Positions 1 through 4,148 of a stretch of DNA of 5,981 bases are shown piece by piece. The DNA lies in contig QMSF01000065.1 of assembly GCA_003649565.1 (NCBI GenBank), positions 1-5,981 on the forward strand. The letters are read 5' to 3'. Source of the DNA: Thermoprotei archaeon (GTDB lineage Archaea > Thermoproteota > Methanomethylicia > Nezhaarchaeales > WYZ-LMO8). The position numbers and the translations under genes were made by a program. The notes under the pieces were generated by a model, which searched no databases, was not told the DNA's origin, and worked only from the letters and a program-made list of their open reading frames with translations. Positions within the stretch are counted from its first letter, which is position 1, and every line of letters starts with the position of its first letter.

Positions 1-284
1 ACTATTATCACTGCAAATGACTCAGTTCTGAATATCTCATATCTCGCTCCATAGAAAACTGCTTTTGAGACTGCTATTCTAAAGGCTATGAGCAAACCAA
101 AGAATGTGAGCGCCTCTACGAGCCAGACAAAGCCCTCCATTAACACGACCGTGCTAGGCATGTAAAGCAGGTATAACGCGAAGCCGATGGCTGAAAGCGA
201 AAGCGAGATCAATACGACATAATTGACAAATCGAAGCTCACGAGCCAATCGAAGAACCTTTCGAACCGCCAGCCGCCTACCCAT
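1..284 (-). CDS. Cation diffusion facilitator-like membrane protein, N-terminal part (cut by window edge)
   Basis: This open frame has no stop codon before the left edge; 94 N-terminal residues are visible. The start ATG (complement of 282-284) has a GGAG ribosome-binding site (complement of 292-295) seven bases upstream. A basic N-terminus (MGRRLAVRKVLRLAR) is followed by hydrophobic segments at about residues 20-42 and 52-72, then YGARYEIFRTESFAVI at 78-93. That order matches the start of cation diffusion facilitators, which export divalent metals by proton antiport: TM1, a TM2 with acidic/His metal ligands, then a 'YGxxRxE' stretch leading into TM3. In TM2 the usual D-x2-H-x3-D pattern reads E50-x2-V53-x3-E57, so one presumed ligand is missing. 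The protein may be a divergent transporter or a relative with another substrate. The gene is divergent from the cyclo-ligase-like gene. Membrane location is fairly sure; the family is inferred. Confidence 0.6.
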   Translation of the reverse strand, partial: MGRRLAVRKVLRLARELRFVNYVVLISLSLSAIGFALYLLYMPSTVVLMEGFVWLVEALTFFGLLIAFRIAVSKAVFYGARYEIFRTESFAVII

Positions 285-335
285 TCGATTTCTCCGCACA
301 AAAACCTACAGCACAGAGTTATCTAGATTTCCGAA

Positions 336-359
336 GATCATAGCGATGATCAATGATCA
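336..359. promoter_or_regulatory. Cluster of TGATCA/GATCAT dyads in a divergent promoter region
   Basis: GATCAT at 336-341 and ATGATC at 346-351 form a perfect 6-bp inverted repeat with a 4-base spacer. A second ATGATC lies at 353-358. TGATCA palindromes therefore occur at 347-352 and 354-359, seven bases apart. The cluster lies between the transporter-like gene (start 284) and the cyclo-ligase-like gene (start 438), which is a suitable place for an operator acting on either. No regulator can be named from the sequence. Confidence 0.3.
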
Positions 360-395
360 AAAATTTTCAAGTCCTCTTCTCGTGACAAACCCTAG

Positions 396-429
396 ATTTA
401 AACGCTATCGATTACTGTTGTTTGTGGTG
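396..429 (+). promoter_or_regulatory. TATA box and ribosome-binding site of the cyclo-ligase-like gene
   Basis: ATTTAAA at 396-402 matches the archaeal TATA consensus. A start site about 25 bases downstream (near 424) would give a very short leader. GGTG at 426-429 lies eight bases before the TTG at 438 and supports that codon as the translation start. This is assigned from pattern and spacing only. Confidence 0.4.
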
Positions 430-437
430 CAGTTGTT

Positions 438-1070
438 TTGGCGTCAAAAAGCTTGAAAGACGAGATTAGGATGAAGGTATGGAGAGCCTTGATGGAGAAA
501 AATGCTGCTCTCCCACCATTCCCAATTTATGGTAGGATCCCGAACTTTAAGGGTGCTGACGAAGCGGCTCGGAGGCTTAGGTCTATTAAGGAGTACATTG
601 AAGCTGAAGTTGTGCTTTGCAATCCCGATTCTCCTCAGAGGCCTGTTAGAGAGATGGCTCTAAGAGATGGCAAGATGCTAATTGTCGCTACACCTAGAAT
701 ATCAAAGGGCTTCGTCATGATACATAAGCCTAGAGACCCGGTCCACGCCTCGACGATAAGGGGCTTCATGGAGATGGGAAAACCCGTTAAGCCTGGCGAT
801 TATGACGTTGACGTTTTTGTTGCTGGCTCTGTAGCAGTTAGCTTAGAAGGTTATAGGCTTGGCAAAGGAACGGGGTATTCAGATATCGAATACAAGCTTT
901 GGAGCGAAGCAGGCTCAATAACCGATAAAACTCTTAGGGTCACAACAGTCCACGATCTTCAAGTTGTCGACTACATACCTAGAGATGAGTGGGACGTCCC
1001 TGTTGACTTAATATTAACTCCAACAAGGACTTTATGGACAGTTCAAGCCAAAAGACTTAAGAAAATTTGA
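438..1070 (+). CDS. 5-formyltetrahydrofolate cyclo-ligase-like protein (MTHFS / COG0212 family)
   Basis: The family includes ATP-dependent 5-formyltetrahydrofolate cyclo-ligase, which makes 5,10-methenyltetrahydrofolate, and paralogues of less certain function, some linked to thiamine metabolism. The 210-residue protein opens with KDEIRMKVWRALMEK (7-21) and IPNFKGADEAA (34-44), typical of MTHFS-domain proteins. CNPDSPQRPVR (61-71) and ATPR (84-87) follow. GKGTGYSDIEY (142-152) corresponds to the glycine-rich nucleotide loop (GRGxGYYD) of cyclo-ligases, and DVPVDLILTPT (186-196) is the usual closing motif. It should be a soluble cytoplasmic enzyme. The start is TTG at 438, supported by GGTG eight bases upstream; TTG at 453 or ATG at 471 are alternatives that would trim the N-terminal helix. 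DUF166 follows 88 bases later in the same direction. The family call is strong. The substrate is uncertain, because many archaea use methanopterin-type carriers rather than folate. Confidence 0.85.
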   Translation: MASKSLKDEIRMKVWRALMEKNAALPPFPIYGRIPNFKGADEAARRLRSIKEYIEAEVVLCNPDSPQRPVREMALRDGKMLIVATPRISKGFVMIHKPRDPVHASTIRGFMEMGKPVKPGDYDVDVFVAGSVAVSLEGYRLGKGTGYSDIEYKLWSEAGSITDKTLRVTTVHDLQVVDYIPRDEWDVPVDLILTPTRTLWTVQAKRLKKI

Positions 1071-1103
1071 CCTCTACTCATAGTTGTCAGTTTACTGCGT
1101 TTC

Positions 1104-1140
1104 AAATTGTAACAAATAATCTTTAAATTTGTTACAATTT
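1104..1140. promoter_or_regulatory. Perfect 14-bp inverted repeat, probable operator of the DUF166 gene
   Basis: AAATTGTAACAAAT at 1104-1117 and its exact reverse complement ATTTGTTACAATTT at 1127-1140 are separated by nine bases. Each arm holds its own dyad: TTGTAACAA at 1107-1115 and TTGTTACAA at 1129-1137. Their centres (1111 and 1133) are 22 bp apart, about two helical turns, so two dimers would sit on the same DNA face. The spacer and right arm contain the likely TATA box, so binding there would block TBP/TFB. The alternative reading is an RNA hairpin ending the upstream gene, but no T-tract follows at once and the position fits an operator better. Confidence 0.65.
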
Positions 1141-1152
1141 ATAATTGGGTGA
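1121..1152 (+). promoter_or_regulatory. TATA box and ribosome-binding site of the DUF166 gene
   Basis: CTTTAAATTT at 1121-1130 is a good archaeal TATA box and predicts initiation near 1148-1152. GGTGA at 1148-1152 lies six bases before the ATG at 1159 and could act as a ribosome-binding site if transcription starts at its edge or earlier. TTTATAA at 1138-1144 is a second AT-rich candidate, but it would place the start site inside the gene. Confidence 0.45.
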
Positions 1153-1158
1153 GCTCTA

Positions 1159-1833
1159 ATGAAAGTAGGCATTGTTAGTGATGGCGTTTATGGTGATCGA
1201 GCTTACGAAAATATACGTCGAGTCTTCGATGCATTATGGATTGAGGTTGAGTTTCCATCCACTCCAATAGTCGATGATATGAAGCTTGACATCCCGCTTC
1301 GTGATCTATACGTATCTTATGTTAGGCATCCTGATGTGGCTTTAGCGCTAATAGAACTTGGCAGACCCGTGATTCTCGCTATAAGTTTTGGCTTGGGCTT
1401 TTTGAGGCAAGCCCTTGAGATTAATGAAATGGTTGTAGCTCCTGAGACCATGTGTTCTCTCGAGGATAATACTGGAATTAAAGAGATCGACGTCTTTGCT
1501 AAGAGCTTTGGTAGACCAGAATTTAAGACTAACATCATTGATGGCAAATTTTCGAGGATAGAGGTTTTACGTGGGGCTCCTTGTGGCTCGACATGGATTG
1601 CCTCAAGTGACATCATTGGACGTAGGGTTTGTGATGAAACATTGAGGTTTTTCGGCTTGAGGGTCTGCCATTATTGTCGAGCACCTAGACTGGGAAGAAC
1701 CTGCGATAAGGAGAAAGCAGCCTTAATACATGTTAAGCAGCTTTTAAACTCATTAGAGCACGAAAACCTTGAAGGACTCATGAATTTCGATATTAAGAAG
1801 CTCATGGAATATAAAGTCAACTCCACTTCATAG
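1159..1833 (+). CDS. DUF166 family protein (formerly 'putative thymidylate synthase')
   Basis: The 224-residue protein shows the DUF166 layout. A Rossmann-like N-terminus MKVGIVSDGVYGDRAYENI (1-19) is followed by a 'YVRHPDVALAL' segment (54-64), then VAPETMCSLED (93-103), which includes Cys99. Next come a KSFGRPEF stretch (115-122) and the family signature RGAPCGST (138-145) with Cys142. Further cysteines at 158, 170, 173 (CHYC) and 182 could bind a metal together with Cys142, though this is not established. Archaeal members were once annotated as thymidylate synthases, but that activity is doubtful and no reaction is claimed here. It should be cytoplasmic, since no membrane segment or signal peptide is seen. 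The gene follows the cyclo-ligase-like gene, which suggests, without proving, a shared one-carbon or cofactor role. It has its own TATA box inside a strong palindromic operator. Confidence 0.8.
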   Translation: MKVGIVSDGVYGDRAYENIRRVFDALWIEVEFPSTPIVDDMKLDIPLRDLYVSYVRHPDVALALIELGRPVILAISFGLGFLRQALEINEMVVAPETMCSLEDNTGIKEIDVFAKSFGRPEFKTNIIDGKFSRIEVLRGAPCGSTWIASSDIIGRRVCDETLRFFGLRVCHYCRAPRLGRTCDKEKAALIHVKQLLNSLEHENLEGLMNFDIKKLMEYKVNSTS

Positions 1834-1862
1834 CTTAAAAAGCTTTAGGCTTCTTTTCTTAT
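1832..1862 (+). terminator. Possible terminator after the DUF166 gene
   Basis: AGCTT at 1832-1836 and AAGCT at 1840-1844 form a short hairpin with a 3-base loop that overlaps the TAG stop codon. A pyrimidine/T-rich run (TTCTTTTCTTATTC, 1851-1864) follows. Archaeal termination relies mainly on T-rich tracts, so the run matters more than the weak AT stem. Confidence 0.35.
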
Positions 1863-1937
1863 TCTGATATTCATCTTAAAGTCTGAGGGGTCTAGCGGCT
1901 CATAATATAGGCTGGAAGATCCCGTTTCTATATCCAT
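1845..1937 (-). other. Doubtful 30-codon ORF in the 1834-2077 gap
   Basis: On the minus strand an ATG (complement of 1935-1937) opens 30 codons ending at TAA (complement of 1845-1847). The C-terminal part (YYEPLDPSDFKMNIRIRKE) reads like ordinary protein rather than random AT-rich translation. There is no convincing ribosome-binding site, and a TAA lies four codons upstream in frame. It could be a small protein, the tail of a decayed gene or chance. I do not recognise it. The rest of this 244-base gap shows no other gene on either strand. Confidence 0.15.
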
Positions 1938-2064
1938 GCGTATTGTAATTTACCGATGGTATGCAGCGTCTTCGATTAAAAGTAAGCGGTCATCTCAAAA
2001 CTTGGGAGGAAACATAAGTTAAGTGTAAAGACGACTATGGAAAGGAGGAAGAAGCGAATCAGCA

Positions 2065-2075
2065 TTTAATTGGCA
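2065..2075. repeat. Left copy of an 11-bp direct repeat flanking vapBC
   Basis: TTTAATTGGCA lies two bases beyond the toxin stop codon. The identical sequence recurs at 2797-2807, over the first codons of the antitoxin, so the pair brackets the operon. Repeats of this length can arise by chance in a 6-kb AT-rich window, so only the placement is suggestive. Confidence 0.35.
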
Positions 2076-2077
2076 CA

Positions 2078-2557
2078 TTATATTGTAATCCATTTCTCCA
2101 AGGGGTTCTCTACCTTGGGTATTAGGCTCTTTATAGTGGGATGAAGAAAATGTCTATCGTTAGTGTAGGCTATATCTATTATGCTTTTTAGCGGTATTAT
2201 GCATAGATAATCCCATATGTGTATTCCTGATAGACTGCTTAGTCTTAACGCCTCTCTATAATGTCTTTTCTTAACTTCTATCAGCATTGTTCTTGAGCTT
2301 CTCACTATTTTCTCTATAATGTCTAGTGCTTGTCTGCTATTCATTCTAACACCTCTAAAGGCTAAGGCGTGAAACAATTCGGCTAACTGATGCGTAGTAA
2401 TGTATATTGTGTGATTTACTAATGCATCATGTATAAAACCATTAGCTTTATCATGCATTTGAAGAGCTTCTTCGTAATTTTCTCTTCTTGGAAATCTCTC
2501 TTTCTGAGGTTTTTTGAAGGCATAAATCCAAAGTTGTGTATCAATAAAAATATTCAT
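2078..2557 (-). CDS. vapC: PIN-domain ribonuclease toxin (VapC-like)
   Basis: PIN-domain VapC toxins are Mg2+-dependent endoribonucleases that cut tRNA, rRNA or mRNA when freed from their antitoxin. This 159-residue protein has the fold's acidic set in order: Asp6 in MNIFIDTQLW, Glu60 in THQLAELFHAL, Asp116 in IHIWDYL and Asp134 in YTNDRHF. The end, HPTIKSLIPKVENPLEKW, is typical of archaeal PIN toxins. All four residues are present, so the nuclease is probably active. It is slightly longer than many VapC proteins (130-140 residues) because of an inserted charged stretch at about 16-36. The gene lies five bases after the antitoxin stop codon and has only a weak ribosome-binding site, so translation is probably coupled. 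The RNA target cannot be inferred. Confidence 0.85.
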   Translation of the reverse strand: MNIFIDTQLWIYAFKKPQKERFPRRENYEEALQMHDKANGFIHDALVNHTIYITTHQLAELFHALAFRGVRMNSRQALDIIEKIVRSSRTMLIEVKKRHYREALRLSSLSGIHIWDYLCIIPLKSIIDIAYTNDRHFLHPTIKSLIPKVENPLEKWITI

Positions 2558-2562
2558 TACAC

Positions 2563-2808
2563 TTAACCGCCTACGTCTTCGTAATCATATTCTTCAAAAT
2601 AATCTTCGTGACCGCCACTAGCCCTAGATTCTCTCAATATCTTTATCAGCTCTAATGTGTCTTTATCAATCGTCTTTGCAGGCCTTATCACGGCTTCTCC
2701 CTTTTTGATTTCTAACTCCACTTCATCTCCATCTTTGATTCCAAGTGCATTTAAGATCTCCTTGCCAAGATATACCTGGCCGGCATGAATTTTTCTTTTA
2801 ATTGGCAA
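2563..2808 (-). CDS. vapB: AbrB/SpoVT-type antitoxin (VapB-like)
   Basis: The 81-residue protein begins with a swapped-hairpin AbrB DNA-binding domain at about 4-45: KIHAGQVYLGKEILNALGI, then KDGDEVELEIKKGEAVIRPA. This is the usual 'GQVxxPKEIRxxLGIKxGDxV' pattern with Tyr-Leu in place of Ile-Pro. The C-terminal half (46-81) is helical and then strongly acidic (HEDYFEEYDYED), suited to wrapping and neutralising the toxin's active site. By family analogy it should also repress its own operon. The start is TTG (complement of 2806-2808), the only plausible start in frame; a GGTGG site (complement of 2816-2820) lies seven bases upstream. The PIN toxin follows after five bases, which fixes the pair as a type II toxin-antitoxin operon. 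Confidence 0.85.
   Translation of the reverse strand: MPIKRKIHAGQVYLGKEILNALGIKDGDEVELEIKKGEAVIRPAKTIDKDTLELIKILRESRASGGHEDYFEEYDYEDVGG
2797..2807. repeat. Right copy of an 11-bp direct repeat flanking vapBC
   Basis: TTTAATTGGCA here is identical to 2065-2075 and covers the first codons of the antitoxin gene. Recombination between the copies would remove essentially the whole toxin-antitoxin operon. Confidence 0.35.
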
Positions 2809-2815
2809 CTACTAG

Positions 2816-2820
2816 CCACC
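2816..2820 (-). promoter_or_regulatory. vapB: Ribosome-binding site fixing the TTG start of vapB
   Basis: The complement reads GGTGG, seven bases before the TTG start codon. It supports initiation at a non-ATG codon; the nearest ATG on this strand is out of frame. Confidence 0.5.
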
Positions 2821-2936
2821 AACTACTAATTCGCAGCACGAAGTATTAATCTCTGCCTTCTCTTTTAGTCTAAGTAGAGAGGCTTAGTTTTTGAAAGATG
2901 CCCTTCTTTACAACAAAATTATTTTAATCTAATATA

Positions 2937-3010
2937 GCTTAGAGGCGCTCGACTTATTAATGTGCTGTATAGGTGATAACTAGCTTTAGTTATTGGAGAG
3001 CATGAGGAGG
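2937..3010 (+). promoter_or_regulatory. Likely promoter and ribosome-binding site of the CBS gene
   Basis: CTTATTAATG at 2952-2961 is the best TATA-like element, predicting a start near 2980-2985 and a leader of about 30 bases. GCTTAGAGGCGCT just upstream (2937-2949) resembles the sequence before the topoisomerase TATA box (4104-4116; 12 of 13 bases). GAGGAGG at 3004-3010 is a strong ribosome-binding site for the ATGATG at 3015-3020. AT-rich sequence at 2920-2936 is an alternative TATA region. Confidence 0.35.
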
Positions 3011-3014
3011 GCTT

Positions 3015-3818
3015 ATGATGAGGCGTGACATGCTCGTTGAGGAGATCATGAAGAGAGATATAGTGACATCGGACACTGATAGACCAGTAACGTACATTTT
3101 AAGGTTGATGAAGAGGGCTGACGCTGATGGTTTCCTCGTTGTTGAGGATGGCAAGCTCATTGGCTTGGCTACCTATTGGGACTTGATGATTAGGCTTGGA
3201 AACTTGAGAGTTAGAGATGCTGATGCATCAAGCATATATGCTTCAAGCGTAATGGAGCCTATTAGGACAACCTTAACTCCAAAGTCCAAGGTTATAGAGG
3301 CTGCACAGAAAATAGCTGAGGATCCTGTTCACATAATCCCGGTTTTGGAGAATGGAGAGCTTGTCGGCGTTGTTGAGCCTAGGGATCTGGCTAAGGTTTT
3401 ACTGGATGAGGAGGTACCAGCATCTAATGTCTCCTTGAGGAATATGCCTACGGTGAATATGTCTGATAGAGTTATTCACGCTCGGAAGCTCATGATGGAT
3501 TCAGGACTTAGAAGTCTAGCTACACTTAATGAGGGAGCTGTTGTAGGGGTAATAAATGATGATCAGGTCGCCGATGCCTATGTAAACCTGGTTTTAAGCA
3601 TGCCTATGGAGAGGCAGAAGACTCAAATAAAGTACTTGCTTGTAGCTGACATAGGTCCAAGGCATGTAAGAGCGGATTACGACTCTTCACTAGCCGATGT
3701 CGCGAAGCTCATAGTTGAGAATCCTGTTAAGGGAGTGCCTCTTGTAGATCCTAGTAGAGCTCTGGTTGGCTTTGTATCAGTGAGCGAACTGGCTAAGTTC
3801 ATTGGAGTTCAGGCTTAG
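3015..3818 (+). CDS. Four-CBS-motif protein (two Bateman modules)
   Basis: The 267-residue protein consists almost wholly of four CBS motifs, at about residues 8-62, 77-131, 136-190 and 208-264. Each shows the usual pattern of a hydrophobic strand, helix, 'VV(D/E)xGxLxG' strand and a closing 'D(L/Q)' helix. Examples are FLVVEDGKLIGLATYWDL (40-57), IPVLENGELVGVVEPRDL (108-125) and VPLVDPSRALVGFVSVSEL (241-259). CBS pairs bind adenosine nucleotides or S-adenosylmethionine and act as sensors. No catalytic, membrane or DNA-binding domain is attached, so it probably regulates a partner encoded elsewhere. The third motif is the most divergent (LATLNEGAVVGVINDDQ). Either Met of the ATGATG pair fits the GGAGG site. 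The gene converges on L35Ae and the stop codons overlap by four bases. Fold assignment is secure; ligand and partner are unknown. Confidence 0.9.
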   Translation: MMRRDMLVEEIMKRDIVTSDTDRPVTYILRLMKRADADGFLVVEDGKLIGLATYWDLMIRLGNLRVRDADASSIYASSVMEPIRTTLTPKSKVIEAAQKIAEDPVHIIPVLENGELVGVVEPRDLAKVLLDEEVPASNVSLRNMPTVNMSDRVIHARKLMMDSGLRSLATLNEGAVVGVINDDQVADAYVNLVLSMPMERQKTQIKYLLVADIGPRHVRADYDSSLADVAKLIVENPVKGVPLVDPSRALVGFVSVSELAKFIGVQA

Positions 3819-3827
3819 TCGGCTAAG
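3814..3827. other. Hairpin over the overlapping convergent stop codons
   Basis: CTTAG (3814-3818), a TCGG loop and CTAAG (3823-3827) make a perfect 5-bp stem, extendable by GG/CC with a one-base bulge. It covers the stop codons of both the CBS gene (TAG, 3816-3818) and L35Ae (complement of 3815-3817). No T-tract follows on either strand, so terminator function is uncertain; it could mark or protect both 3' ends. Confidence 0.3.
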
Positions 3828-4075
3828 ACCTTGGCCTCGAGGCCTATGACGTGTCCAGGCAGGTCTTTTCTAAACCTTACAACAGCAGTTCCCTTATTTC
3901 CATGTGGCTTCAACACTTTGCCTATGTACTTGTTTCCATGCTGGTCCTCTACTACTACCTTTCTGCCTATGAGCTTAGCGACATCAGCTTTGCTCTCTCC
4001 AAGTTTAACAAGGAGCTCTCTCGGATATCTCCTATTCATGCCGAGCCTAAAGCTCATGACTCGGCCTACGATCAT
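3815..4075 (-). CDS. rpl35ae: Large-subunit ribosomal protein L35Ae (eL33)
   Basis: This is a small 60S-type ribosomal protein shared by archaea and eukaryotes (eL33) and absent from bacteria. The 86-residue length matches archaeal members (about 85-90). It shows the family pattern: VGRVMSFRLG (3-12), a basic segment with RYPRELLVKL (16-25), AKLIGRKVVVEDQHGNKYIGKV (33-54), then the hallmark HGNKG (58-62), VVRFRKDLPGHVIG (65-78) and a short hydrophobic end. The fold is a small beta-barrel that contacts rRNA. The start ATG (complement of 4073-4075) has a GAGGTG site eight bases upstream. The gene lies divergent from the topoisomerase, 73 bases away, and converges on the CBS gene with a four-base stop overlap, so no separate 3' untranslated spacer exists. 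Confidence 0.93.
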   Translation of the reverse strand: MIVGRVMSFRLGMNRRYPRELLVKLGESKADVAKLIGRKVVVEDQHGNKYIGKVLKPHGNKGTAVVRFRKDLPGHVIGLEAKVLAD

Positions 4076-4083
4076 AGCTCCTG

Positions 4084-4089
4084 CACCTC
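4084..4089 (-). promoter_or_regulatory. rpl35ae: Ribosome-binding site of L35Ae
   Basis: The complement reads GAGGTG, eight bases before the start ATG, which is ideal spacing for an archaeal Shine-Dalgarno site. Confidence 0.6.
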
Positions 4090-4115
4090 GCGGTCAATGA
4101 TACGCTTAGAGGTGC

Positions 4116-4125
4116 TTTAAAAATA
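4116..4125. promoter_or_regulatory. TATA box possibly shared by rpl35ae and the topoisomerase gene
   Basis: TTTAAAAATA is the only clear TATA-like element in the 73-base divergent gap, and its TTTAAA core is palindromic. Counting about 26 bases rightward predicts a start near 4147, almost on the topoisomerase ATG at 4149 (leaderless). Counting leftward predicts a start near 4092, just ahead of the L35Ae ribosome-binding site at 4084-4089. Both distances fit, so one element could drive both genes. Confidence 0.45.
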
Positions 4126-4148
4126 TGCGCTTTCCCTTGAAGACCCCC

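Noticed and set aside
223..456. 77-residue plus-strand ORF
   Set aside because: It overlaps the transporter-like gene on the other strand and the cyclo-ligase promoter, has low-complexity Arg/Ser-rich composition, and lacks a ribosome-binding site or family resemblance.
1104..1140. The large inverted repeat as a terminator of the cyclo-ligase-like gene
   Set aside because: It overlaps the TATA box of the next gene, has nested dyads at helical spacing, and is not followed by a T-tract. An operator is the better explanation, though termination is not excluded.
1317..1616. 99-residue minus-strand ORF
   Set aside because: It is antisense to the well-supported DUF166 gene and has no recognisable domain or initiation signal.
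2870..2892. CTAAG/CTTAG hairpin followed by five T residues
   Set aside because: It looks like a plus-strand terminator, but no plus-strand gene ends nearby (the closest stop is at 1833), and the 5-bp stem is weak.
3833..3844. 12-bp palindrome GGCCTCGAGGCC
   Set aside because: It encodes Gly-Leu-Glu-Ala at the conserved end of L35Ae and is explained by codon choice; nothing else supports a regulatory role.
3831..4120. Two overlapping plus-strand ORFs of 89 residues
   Set aside because: Both are antisense shadows of the L35Ae gene, which has clear family motifs and a ribosome-binding site.
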